From Desulfuromonadales bacterium (lineage in GTDB: Bacteria; Desulfobacterota; Desulfuromonadia; Desulfuromonadales; Geopsychrobacteraceae): 64,000 nt of DNA. The stretch is taken from positions 62,001 to 126,000 of the forward strand of contig JAHYIY010000004.1 in the NCBI GenBank assembly GCA_019429255.1. Reading direction: 5' to 3'. Under the pieces are notes generated by a model. The model did not search any database and was not told the DNA's origin. It saw only the letters and a list, made by a program, of their open reading frames with translations. Shown piece after piece: positions 55,757-63,676 of this stretch (its first letter is position 1; the number at the start of each line of letters is the position of its first letter). The position numbers and the translations under genes were made by a program.

Positions 55757-57475
55757 ATGAATCATCGAACTGGCGTACTGAATCTGGTGGTGTCGGTGAT
55801 CTGTTGGTTGCTGTGGGGGCCGGGGGTGCTGACCCCGGTCCAGGCTGCGGAGAGGATTCTCCTGGCCAGCAACGATCAGGTTCTGGTGGCCTGGCAGGAG
55901 GGGCAACAGGGTGGGCCGACCCCGCAGTTGGTTGCGCAGGAGGATGGCGGCACCGTCATTCAATGGCAGGGAAATGTCAGCTACGATTTTTACCGGCGTG
56001 AGAGCAGGGGAGGGCATCTGGTTACCCCTTATGGTACCGGTAATTTTTATCAGGGGCGTCTGGCCAGTGATGTGCGTGCCCTGCACCCACGGGGGTCCGT
56101 CTCCTATCTGCAGTTTTCCGGACGCTACACGGATGATCCTTCGGTATTGTCCAAAGCCGTCGGCGGGCAACTCGATACCCTCCAGTTCGGCCATGTCGGC
56201 ACCGGTTATCAGGTGGCCTTTGGTGACGTTGCCGCCAATTTTTCAACCCTCGGCACCAGCCTGGGCTTGCGCGGGGTTCTTGCGCAAACCCTCCTTGGCA
56301 AGACCACGGTATCTGCTACGGCGGGTTATCTGTCCCAGGACTGGGAAACCCTGGTCGATTCGAGCAAGCGCACTCAGTATCTGCGCCAGGCCTATGCTCT
56401 CAAAATTGAAACCCCGGTGCACGACAACCTGCGGGTTTTTATCAGCGGGCAGGGCTATCGGGATGATTCCGACAGTATTGACGCCGGACTAACCCTGTTG
56501 CCGACGGCTTCCACCCAGGCCGGAACCGTCGGTTTTGCCTTTGATCTTGGTCGCTTTGCCGTCCAGGCCGAAGGGGGGGCGAGCCGTTTTCGGGAAAAGG
56601 GGGGCGAGTCGGAGACTGATCATGCGCTGATTGTTGACGTCGGTTGGTTGTTTGATGCCCTGGCCTTGCGCGCCGGTTACCGCGATATCGGCCTCTACTA
56701 TAACTCGTTATCGACGCAGGGCGGCAACGGTATCGAGGAAATCTATCTTAACGGCAACTGGAGAGCGGCAAGTTGGCTCAGTGTGAATGCCGACCTGCGC
56801 CGTGCTGAAAACGAAATAGCCGGTTTTGGCGGTTCCAGCAGTTTCAGCGAAACCAACGCCCTGGCAACCAGCGCGGTGATTACTTTCGGCCCGGATTTTT
56901 CCGCCTGGAGCCTGATGCTGAACCAGTCGCTCTCCGATGGAGAAAACAGCAACGGCAGTACCAACCGTAACCAGACCTATGGGGCGGTTGTCAGTTATGC
57001 GGATAGCAATTGGAACAGTGGTCTTGGCTATCAGTTGCTGGATGTGAAAAATCGTGGCAGTTACAGCAGCGACAGCCAGATTGATTCCTGGCAGTTTCAT
57101 CTCAGCAGAACCTGGCAGGGATACCGGGAAACTGTGCCTTCCTGGCATCTGACGCCGACCCTGACTGTCAATTATCAGGACCAGAAACTGGATATTGGCA
57201 ATGGTTCCAGTACCTTGAACTGGCAGCTTGGTTTAAGCGGCGAACGTGCCCGTTGGGGATCTTTCGCCGCCGGCTATGGTGAGGGAAGGACTACCCAAAC
57301 CGGCAGGAGTGACCTGCGCCAGCAAAACTGGCAAATTGAAGTCGGCTATCCCTTGTGGAAAGAGGCGCTGCTGAAAGCTTATTACAGCGGCAATCGGGTC
57401 TCAGGCAGTGAGCCGGGGCAGGGGGCCAATTATCGTGAGCAGACATTCGGGCTGCATTTCGCCTGTAATTTATGA
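55757..57475 (+). CDS. Outer-membrane beta-barrel protein
   Basis: A 572-residue protein with a signal peptide (about 1-31, ending VQAA) and, from about residue 60, many alternating hydrophobic/polar strands with aromatic girdles (SVSYLQFSGRYTDD, LRAGYRDIGLYYN, WNSGLGYQLLDVKN), typical of a large outer-membrane barrel of perhaps 20 or more strands. It ends FGLHFACNL. The substrate is unknown; it could be a porin or an exporter for the neighbouring CARDB protein. The operon position supports the second idea but does not prove it. Confidence 0.8.
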   Translation: MNHRTGVLNLVVSVICWLLWGPGVLTPVQAAERILLASNDQVLVAWQEGQQGGPTPQLVAQEDGGTVIQWQGNVSYDFYRRESRGGHLVTPYGTGNFYQGRLASDVRALHPRGSVSYLQFSGRYTDDPSVLSKAVGGQLDTLQFGHVGTGYQVAFGDVAANFSTLGTSLGLRGVLAQTLLGKTTVSATAGYLSQDWETLVDSSKRTQYLRQAYALKIETPVHDNLRVFISGQGYRDDSDSIDAGLTLLPTASTQAGTVGFAFDLGRFAVQAEGGASRFREKGGESETDHALIVDVGWLFDALALRAGYRDIGLYYNSLSTQGGNGIEEIYLNGNWRAASWLSVNADLRRAENEIAGFGGSSSFSETNALATSAVITFGPDFSAWSLMLNQSLSDGENSNGSTNRNQTYGAVVSYADSNWNSGLGYQLLDVKNRGSYSSDSQIDSWQFHLSRTWQGYRETVPSWHLTPTLTVNYQDQKLDIGNGSSTLNWQLGLSGERARWGSFAAGYGEGRTTQTGRSDLRQQNWQIEVGYPLWKEALLKAYYSGNRVSGSEPGQGANYREQTFGLHFACNL

Positions 57476-57486
57476 GGATAAATCCG

Positions 57487-58266
57487 ATGAAAAAACTTTC
57501 CATGACCCTTCTGATACTGATTCTATGCTCCTTGTTCTGCTCTCTGGCGGTTGCCCAGGCGGTTGAAGACAAAGCACCCCCCAGCGGCTTTTCCGTGCCC
57601 GACTTCAGTGAAGCACGCAAGGCGCGCGCCGTCCTTGATAGCTTCATTCGCGCCTACGAAGCCGGTCAGGTGCATCAGTTGCGGGCCATGCTGGATCCCG
57701 GCATGATCGGCTATCAGCGCTTTATTGACGGGGTGATAGAGGATCAAAGTCGCCTCAAGCAGATTCGCCTGCATTTGTTGGATACCCAGATCATGGCCGC
57801 TGCGGATGTCACCCTGATTGAAACACGCTGGGAAAAACGCTTTCTGGCAACGGATCTGCGGCCGGGGTTGTTTGCCGGTAGCAGTCGTTTTCTCATGCAC
57901 CGCACGGACCAGGGGTGGAATCTGGCCGCCATCGGTGGTGACAACCCCTTTTCCAGTCAGAGCGGGGTGCTGGCACAACTTAATCTGACCAACGCCAGCC
58001 TGGTGGATGAGGCGCGCGTCAATGTCGAAGTCATCGATCCGGATATGGCCGGTTCGGGTACGTTGGAGGTCCAGTTGACTTACGTAGATTCTCTTGTCCC
58101 TCAAGTGACTACCGCACTTGCGCTGACGGAAACCACGCCGGGTCGCTTCATCACCCTGACCCCCTTTGTCGTCCGCCCTGGTGAAGTGACGTTGCGTTAC
58201 CTCGATGCCAATCCTGGGGATGGCCGTCCTCCAACCACCCTGACGCGCACTGTTCGGGTGCCATGA
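57487..58266 (+). CDS. Exported protein of unknown function
   Basis: A 259-residue protein with a clear signal peptide (about 1-24, SLFCSLAVAQA). The mature part has a helical start (ARKARAVLDSFIRAYEAGQV), which recalls SnoaL/NTF2-like folds, and a C-terminal beta-rich domain (TLEVQLTYVDSLV onwards). The ATG 57487 is preferred (GAGG 8 bases upstream); a frame-coupled ATG at 57472 overlaps the stop of the barrel gene. It closes the four-gene envelope operon. Confidence 0.7.
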   Translation: MKKLSMTLLILILCSLFCSLAVAQAVEDKAPPSGFSVPDFSEARKARAVLDSFIRAYEAGQVHQLRAMLDPGMIGYQRFIDGVIEDQSRLKQIRLHLLDTQIMAAADVTLIETRWEKRFLATDLRPGLFAGSSRFLMHRTDQGWNLAAIGGDNPFSSQSGVLAQLNLTNASLVDEARVNVEVIDPDMAGSGTLEVQLTYVDSLVPQVTTALALTETTPGRFITLTPFVVRPGEVTLRYLDANPGDGRPPTTLTRTVRVP

Positions 58267-58340
58267 GGGCGCACAGCCATCGCGGTATAGTTAGGGGAAA
58301 GGGGATGAGGTGTTGCAGGTGAGACAAGGGTCGCGCAACC

Positions 58341-59831
58341 TCACCCCTGTTTCTCTGAGCCGAAACGGATGCCGCAGCGTGGCAAAATGATGCGGTGGAG
58401 GATCAGGACGATAGCGATGATCACGGCAGCCGCACCAAACAGACCGAGGACGCCGCCGAGGCTGCCGAGGGTATCGTAGGCAAACACAATGCCGTAGGCC
58501 AGGACCAGCATGATGACGCCGCTGATCAGTTTGAGAATGCGCCCGTGTTTTTCTTCAAAAACACTTTTTTTCAGGGTGATGACCGCCGTCGCCAGAATGG
58601 CAATTTCGACCCCCAGATAGATGGTCAGATAAATCACAAAAAGCAGCGCAAATTCGATACCGTTGACCCCTTGTTGGGCGGCGATGTTGGACCAGATAAC
58701 CGGAAAGCCGGCGGTACAGGGCAGTTCCACCAGGGTGATGCCGAGGGCCATGATGATGGTGGCGCCGACCATGCCGGCAGTTGACATATCCTGATGGATG
58801 ATGTTGCGCATACGTTTGAAAATTCCCGGCTTGTGCTTGTCGGAGATGGTGAAGCTCACTCCCTGTTGAAACCAGAAATAGTCCTTGATGTTGACCACGG
58901 CAAAGGTCAGAGCCAACAGCCCGACGACAATCTTGATCCAATCTACATACCCCACATACAAAAAGACATTGAGCAGCCCCAGCATGAAGGCCCCATAACC
59001 GGCGGCGGTGGTCAACAGGAACGCCAAGCCGACAATGATAATTTTGCGGCGCGAGCGGGTATGCAGCAGAATGCCCAAAAGGATGGTAAGCAGCCAGATT
59101 GAACAGGGATTAAAACCATCGACAACGGCGATCAGCACGGTTGTCAGCAGCAGGGGCATGGTGCCGATATTGATATCACCGAACAGGGGAACGCTGATGG
59201 TGTCGGTTGCGGTTGTTGGGGGTGTTTCGCCGCCGTGCTGCAGGCCAAGAAGTTTTTCCAGCTCGCCGCGCATCTCGTCGGGAAAATGTTCACGGTAGCC
59301 GATCCAGTGACGCTCACCGATAAAGGTTAAGGGAACACTGTGAGAATCAATGCCGTATTTGTTGGTGGCTTCGAGAAAGCGCTGCTGATTGGCACGGTCG
59401 TAGTACACTTCATAATCACGCAGTTCAACCTCGGGAAAGTCCGCTGCCAGCTGTTCGAGTTGGGGTTTCAGACGTTCGCAGAAAGGGCAACCGATGCCCC
59501 AGAAATAGAGAATTTCGTGGGCTGCATGTGAGCGGCTTGTCAGAGCCGGGCTATCTATGCTGCTCCAACCGAAGCTGTCGGTTGTCAGGGAAGGAACCAG
59601 TGGACTGCCGGCAACCCCCTGGCAGGCCGTATCACTGCCGGCGTCGATATTGTCAGGGCAATCGGGGACTGCTTCGCAACGCATATTCAAAGGATTGTAT
59701 TTTTGACCGGGAGCACAATCGATGAAGGCGTTTGCCTGAAGGGCGCCGCCAAATAAAAGAGCAAACGCAACAATCAATCCTGTCGCGACAATCACTCTTT
59801 GGTAGATAAAATGAGTCAAGGCTCTGGCCAT
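58341..59831 (-). CDS. Thioredoxin-like domain fused to CcdA/DsbD-like membrane domain
   Basis: A 496-residue protein: hydrophobic N-terminus (about 12-34), a short Cys-rich module (CAPGQKYNPLNMRC, CPDNIDAGSDTAC), a glutaredoxin/thioredoxin-like domain (LYFWGIGCPFCERLKPQL, active site CPFC, about residue 115), and from about residue 220 some seven or eight membrane helices with NPCSIWLLTILLG and ELPCTAGFPVIW, the paired Cys motifs of CcdA/DsbD. It probably moves electrons from the cytoplasm to periplasmic thiols in one polypeptide. GGA stands before ATG 59831. The real partners are unknown. Confidence 0.85.
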   Translation of the reverse strand: MARALTHFIYQRVIVATGLIVAFALLFGGALQANAFIDCAPGQKYNPLNMRCEAVPDCPDNIDAGSDTACQGVAGSPLVPSLTTDSFGWSSIDSPALTSRSHAAHEILYFWGIGCPFCERLKPQLEQLAADFPEVELRDYEVYYDRANQQRFLEATNKYGIDSHSVPLTFIGERHWIGYREHFPDEMRGELEKLLGLQHGGETPPTTATDTISVPLFGDINIGTMPLLLTTVLIAVVDGFNPCSIWLLTILLGILLHTRSRRKIIIVGLAFLLTTAAGYGAFMLGLLNVFLYVGYVDWIKIVVGLLALTFAVVNIKDYFWFQQGVSFTISDKHKPGIFKRMRNIIHQDMSTAGMVGATIIMALGITLVELPCTAGFPVIWSNIAAQQGVNGIEFALLFVIYLTIYLGVEIAILATAVITLKKSVFEEKHGRILKLISGVIMLVLAYGIVFAYDTLGSLGGVLGLFGAAAVIIAIVLILHRIILPRCGIRFGSEKQG

Positions 59832-59933
59832 CGTTGTTCCATTATCTGCGTTGAGAAGGTGAGTGCTTTGCGAATCGGTTGGCAATCTTAGCGGAAAACA
59901 GTTTGTCTGGTAAGGTGCTTTTGGCGGTTTTTG

Positions 59934-60506
59934 TCAGGAGATTGATGGTTGCCTGGTGGTTTCAGAAAGTAATCCGCGCTGCAGTACATGATAGCGTACT
60001 CCATCGGAATGCAAGATGCTGCCAAAGAGACTGACGGCGTTGACAGTAAAGGCTTGCCGAAGGGGTATGTCATCCATCAGTTGTCGGAGCCTTTCGAGGT
60101 TATTATTGCTCTTGATGCGGGCGAGGGTGATGTGAGGGTGGAAGTGCTGTTCCGGGGCAAAACCCAAAGGCTCAAATAGCCGGTCGATCTGCTGCACCAG
60201 TTGCTTGAAGGGCAGTGGCTCATTGATGGCGGCATAGAGGATGCGTGGTTGTTTGGATGAGGGGAAAAAGCCGAAGCCGTTCAGATTGGCAGTGAAAGCC
60301 CCCTGGTCTCGAGCAAGCTGGCTAATCTTTTCAGCAAGTTGGGGCAACCGGGTGTCATCAACCTCGCCAAGGAACTTCAAGGTCAGATGCAGATTGTCCG
60401 GTTTGACCCAGCCGGCAGTGACATCGCACCGGCGTAGTTGCCGGGCGATGTCACCGAGGTATTGCTTGAGTGCGGAAGATAATTCAACGGCGATAAAGGT
60501 ACGCAT
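59934..60506 (-). CDS. thpR: RNA 2',3'-cyclic phosphodiesterase
   Basis: A 190-residue 2H phosphodiesterase-family protein with the two HxTL motifs: NLHLTLKFLGEV (His40) and HPHITLARIK. It opens 2',3'-cyclic phosphates on RNA; it was first described as a tRNA-half ligase (LigT). It lies 30 bases after the YeeE genes on the same strand, with no functional link visible. Confidence 0.92.
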   Translation of the reverse strand: MRTFIAVELSSALKQYLGDIARQLRRCDVTAGWVKPDNLHLTLKFLGEVDDTRLPQLAEKISQLARDQGAFTANLNGFGFFPSSKQPRILYAAINEPLPFKQLVQQIDRLFEPLGFAPEQHFHPHITLARIKSNNNLERLRQLMDDIPLRQAFTVNAVSLFGSILHSDGVRYHVLQRGLLSETTRQPSIS

Positions 60507-60536
60507 CCCCTCATCTTACGTTTTTCGCCGGTCGGG

Positions 60537-61061
60537 TTACAGTCCCTTCTTTTCAAATATTCTGAATGCCGACAGACCAACGATGATGAAAACCACGATG
60601 ACCAGCCAGGGTGAGATGCCGAGCACCTGCGGCAGGGTTACCTTGCCGTAGGCTCCCCAGGTCAGCACGGTACGTTGTAATAGCGGATAGGCTTCGGCGA
60701 AGATAGCAGCACCAACGACCATGCCGGCGATGGCCCAGATGACATGAATACGCCCTTCCGCCAGGGCGCCGACGGAGGTGCCGGGGCAGAAGCCGGCGAT
60801 GGCCCAGCCGATACCGAACAGCAGACCGCCAATAATAAGAGCGCCGACATTGGCGGACTTGATGCTTAATGAGATCACGCCGAAACCGTTGAGAGCATAG
60901 ATGCCGACCATTCCGACCAACACTGCGGTCAGCATGAACTTGATGATGGTCATGTCCTTAAGCAGCATAAACCCAACCTGCTTTTCGAAGCGCAGAACTT
61001 CACCTTTTTGCAGGAAGAATCCGAATAAGATGCCGGTTACCAGTCCTAAAAAGAGATCCAT
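60537..61061 (-). CDS. YeeE/YedE-family transporter, subunit 2
   Basis: A 174-residue membrane protein with five hydrophobic segments and the family motif GWAIAGFCPGTSVGAL, whose Cys is conserved in thiosulfate/sulfur-moving YeeE (TsuA) proteins. The protein is half-size; with the partner gene 11 bases upstream it makes up a two-part transporter of the PmpA/PmpB kind. It probably takes up a reduced sulfur compound. Confidence 0.85.
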   Translation of the reverse strand: MDLFLGLVTGILFGFFLQKGEVLRFEKQVGFMLLKDMTIIKFMLTAVLVGMVGIYALNGFGVISLSIKSANVGALIIGGLLFGIGWAIAGFCPGTSVGALAEGRIHVIWAIAGMVVGAAIFAEAYPLLQRTVLTWGAYGKVTLPQVLGISPWLVIVVFIIVGLSAFRIFEKKGL

Positions 61062-61072
61062 GATCCTCCTCC

Positions 61073-61606
61073 TTATTTCTTATAGAGCAGGTGAGCGGTG
61101 ATGATGCCGCCAACCATGAAGAATACCAGGGCCAACAGACCACTGACCGCCAATTGCATGTTGCCTGACAACCCATGGCCGCTCGGACAGCCATCGGCCA
61201 GGCGCGCGCCGAACATCAGGATCATGCCGCCGATAAAAGCGCCAACCCCCCGGAGTGTCGCGCTGGTGCCGAAGCGTTCTTTCCAGATCGGTGGCACAGT
61301 TTCCAGCTTGGCTGAGCGTCCGAGTCGGGCGGAGATCAGGGCACCAACAAAGATGCCGATGACAACCATCATCTGCCAGTCAACCCGGGGGCGGTTCTTT
61401 TTCAGATACTCATTGGTCTCAACATTTGCGGGGATGACAACCTGCTCAACGTAGCCGGCCGCCCGGACAAATGTGGTTGAGGCACCCAGATACATACTCT
61501 TATCGATCACCAGAGTGGTGACCGCGACCGAGAGAATGGCAAGGATGCCGGTAAGGGCACCGGCGACGTAAGGATTCCAGCGTGCAGCGAAAATTGAGAT
61601 ATTCAT
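61073..61606 (-). CDS. YeeE/YedE-family transporter, subunit 1
   Basis: A 177-residue membrane protein with four or five helices and the family motif LADGCPSGHGLSGN. AGGAG stands 6 bases before ATG 61606; the frame is open 30 codons further, but those codons lie in the AT-rich promoter region. It forms a pair with the next gene. The substrate (thiosulfate or polysulfide) is inferred from family. Confidence 0.87.
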   Translation of the reverse strand: MNISIFAARWNPYVAGALTGILAILSVAVTTLVIDKSMYLGASTTFVRAAGYVEQVVIPANVETNEYLKKNRPRVDWQMMVVIGIFVGALISARLGRSAKLETVPPIWKERFGTSATLRGVGAFIGGMILMFGARLADGCPSGHGLSGNMQLAVSGLLALVFFMVGGIITAHLLYKK

Positions 61607-61640
61607 AGGATCTCCTTTGCTATTGTTGTATATGAATATG

Positions 61641-61669
61641 TATATATAATAAATAAAAAAATGTTTCAA
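61641..61669 (-). promoter_or_regulatory. Sigma-70-type promoter of the YeeE pair
   Basis: On the minus strand TTGAAA and TATATA are 17 bases apart in a very AT-rich stretch, just before the first YeeE gene. The transcript would start about 30 bases before the ATG. Confidence 0.7.
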
Positions 61670-61960
61670 GGGGTGACATGATTTTTTAAAATACAAAGAT
61701 CTTTATGCAAAAATTCACCCTTAACAGTTTTACATATCAGGTAAGTTTTGCAACTAATGGGATGAGGAATGTGGTTAAAAATCAGCGGGGGACGATCAGG
61801 GTGTTGCTCTGATGACGTAAATGTTGACTTCGACACCGTACATCTGTTGAACCGTTTCGGGTGTTAAATTGGTGTGATGGGCGCAGCTTTGAAACATTCT
61901 GGATTCCGGCCTCCGAGAGTGATGAACGTATCTATGAATCCACCGCAGTAATAAGCAAAT
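61670..61960. other. Intergenic region with a gene remnant
   Basis: Between the YeeE promoter and the end of modC. The only protein-like feature is the minus-strand tail at 61796-61890 listed separately. Nothing else is recognised. Confidence 0.5.
61796..61890 (-). pseudogene. Remnant of an ABC-transporter ATPase C-terminus
   Basis: Read leftward the frame gives AHHTNLTPETVQQMYGVEV and ends IRATP-stop at 61796. The LTPExVxxxYGVEV stretch is the usual tail of iron-siderophore/cobalamin-type (FecE/BtuD) ABC ATPases. Nothing of the rest of that protein (Walker motifs) is present upstream. It is only about 30 codons long. Confidence 0.55.
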
Positions 61961-62839
61961 TTATTCATCTAGTGGCATGATCAAAGGATTGAACGCTTTG
62001 GACGCAATCAGAACCCGTTTGCCGACCTTCAGGGTTGTCATCTCCCGCTCGCTGGCGATGACCTGAACAATATCCTGCCCGACCAGCACGTGGACGATAT
62101 AGACGACGCCGCTGGGTTTGATGTGTACCACCTCACCATTAAAACGGAACTTATTGCTGATCTTTGATTGTGAAAACACCTCCGTCGGGCTGCCGCTGCG
62201 GGTGACTTTTCCTTTGTCCAGCACAAAGACGCGGCGACTGAGGCGGAAGACCTCGCTCAGATCGTGGCTCACCAGCAGGGTGGTTGGTTGATAGCGCTGA
62301 TGCAGACGCTGCAGTTCATCCTGGAGTTTGAGACGCATCTGCAGGTCCAGCGCCGACAGGGGTTCGTCAAGGAGCAGGATGGTTGGTTTCAGGGCCAGGG
62401 CGCGCGCCAGGGCGACACGTTGACGCTGGCCGCCGGAGAGCTTGTCCGGCTTGCGCCCGGCCAGTTCCTGTAACCCTGCAACCTCCAGTAGTTCGCTGAC
62501 GATGGCGCTGCGCTGCTGTTTGGGTAGAGCCAGACCGATGTTCTCGGCGACGGTGAGATTGGGAAACAGGGCGTAATCCTGAAACACCATGCCGATGGAG
62601 CGCCGGCGCGGCGACAGATTGATGCGGCGGGCAGAGTCGAACCAGGGTTGGCCATCGACAACGATGGTTCCGCTATCGGGGGTGGTCAACCCCGCCACCA
62701 TGCGCAACAGGGTGGTTTTGCCCGCACCGGAGGGGCCGAACAGGGTGGTGAATTCCCCCTCTTCAATGGTGCCGCTGAACACCAGGTCCATCGGCCCTTC
62801 GGCGGTATGCAGGCGTTTGCTGACATTGACTTCAATCAT
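61961..62839 (-). CDS. modC: Molybdate ABC transporter ATPase
   Basis: A 292-residue ABC ATPase with Walker A GPSGAGKTTLL, the signature LSGGQRQRVALARAL, Walker B TILLLDEPLSALD and a C-terminal TOBE-like region (VVHIKPSGVVYIVHVLVGQD). It drives molybdate (or tungstate) uptake with ModB, whose stop codon overlaps its start by 4 bases. The ModB sequence and Mop-domain neighbour support molybdate. Confidence 0.9.
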   Translation of the reverse strand: MIEVNVSKRLHTAEGPMDLVFSGTIEEGEFTTLFGPSGAGKTTLLRMVAGLTTPDSGTIVVDGQPWFDSARRINLSPRRRSIGMVFQDYALFPNLTVAENIGLALPKQQRSAIVSELLEVAGLQELAGRKPDKLSGGQRQRVALARALALKPTILLLDEPLSALDLQMRLKLQDELQRLHQRYQPTTLLVSHDLSEVFRLSRRVFVLDKGKVTRSGSPTEVFSQSKISNKFRFNGEVVHIKPSGVVYIVHVLVGQDIVQVIASEREMTTLKVGKRVLIASKAFNPLIMPLDE

Positions 62840-63516
62840 GTCAGCTCCATGCGGGCAAAGCGCCGGTTGACGATGTAGACCAGTAGCAGAATGGCGAAGG
62901 TGATGGCGAACAGGACAAGGGCGTACCGGTGGGCGGTGGCATAGTCGAGGGCTTCGACCCGATCATAGATGGCGATGGAAGCCATGCGGGTTTGACCGGG
63001 GATATTGCCGCCGACCATCAGTACCACGCCGAATTCTCCGACGGTGTGGGCGAAACTTAACACGCACCCGGCGAGGATGCCCGGTTTCATGTTGGGCAGC
63101 AGGATGGTGAACAGGGTCTTCACCCGGGAGATCCCCAAGGTCGCCGCCGCCTCGCGCAGGTTGGCGGGAATTGCGCCAAAGCCGCTTTGCAGGGGATGGA
63201 TCATGAAGGGGAGGCTGAACAGCACCGAACCGACGATGATCCCTTCAAAGCTGAACACCAGCCTTAAATTCAGCCAGCTTTCAAGAAAACCACCGACCGG
63301 ATTGACCGGACTGAAGAACACCAACAGATAAAATCCCAGTACCGTTGGTGGCAGTACCAGGGGCATGCTCACCAGGGTTTCAACGATGGCTTTGCTGCGA
63401 TTGCTGGTATAGGCCAGCCAGTAGCTCAAGGGAATCCCCAGCACCAGCAGAATGATGGTGGTGATGCCGGCGACTTGGAAGGTGAGGATCATGGTTTGGG
63501 TGAAATCGGGATTCAT
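62836..63516 (-). CDS. modB: Molybdate ABC transporter permease
   Basis: A 226-residue permease with five or six membrane helices and the ModB pattern LVSMPLVLPPTVLGFYLLVFF and the EAA-like loop REAAATLGISRVKTLFTI. I start at ATG 63516 (GGA 6 bases upstream). The open frame reaches 63648, but that part is only the MITE-like repeat read through. Its position just behind that repeat may affect expression. No modA is seen in the window. Confidence 0.9.
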   Translation of the reverse strand: MNPDFTQTMILTFQVAGITTIILLVLGIPLSYWLAYTSNRSKAIVETLVSMPLVLPPTVLGFYLLVFFSPVNPVGGFLESWLNLRLVFSFEGIIVGSVLFSLPFMIHPLQSGFGAIPANLREAAATLGISRVKTLFTILLPNMKPGILAGCVLSFAHTVGEFGVVLMVGGNIPGQTRMASIAIYDRVEALDYATAHRYALVLFAITFAILLLVYIVNRRFARMELT

Positions 63517-63525
63517 AGACATTCC

Positions 63526-63665
63526 GTATCTGTTGAGCACCGGCTCGGGGAGCCTATGCCAAGGGACGCTTTTCGTCGTCCATGGCCGCTTGTTGTCGCC
63601 ATCCGTGGCGACAAACACCCTTGTCACAGGATCCCCAACCCTGTGCAATGGCGGAGCTGAATAAC
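63526..63665. repeat. MITE-like repeat, copy 4
   Basis: A 140-bp element with ends GTATCTGTTGAG and CTGAATAAC. It has the shared blocks AGCACCGG, CCAAGGGACGCTTTTCGTC and GGCGACAAACACCCTTG. It sits between the Mop-domain gene and modB, 10 bases from the modB start codon, so it forms part of the modB leader if the genes are cotranscribed. Confidence 0.8.
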
Positions 63666-63676
63666 AGGACCTTTTT

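Noticed and set aside
54463-56246. Several leftward frames of 116-189 codons opposite the CARDB and barrel genes
   Set aside because: No ribosome sites or recognisable sequence; the sense frames have signal peptides and domains.
63523-63648. Longer N-terminus for ModB, and a similar minus-strand frame at 41181-41549
   Set aside because: Both are readings through copies of the MITE-like repeat, giving similar residues by shared DNA, not by protein homology.
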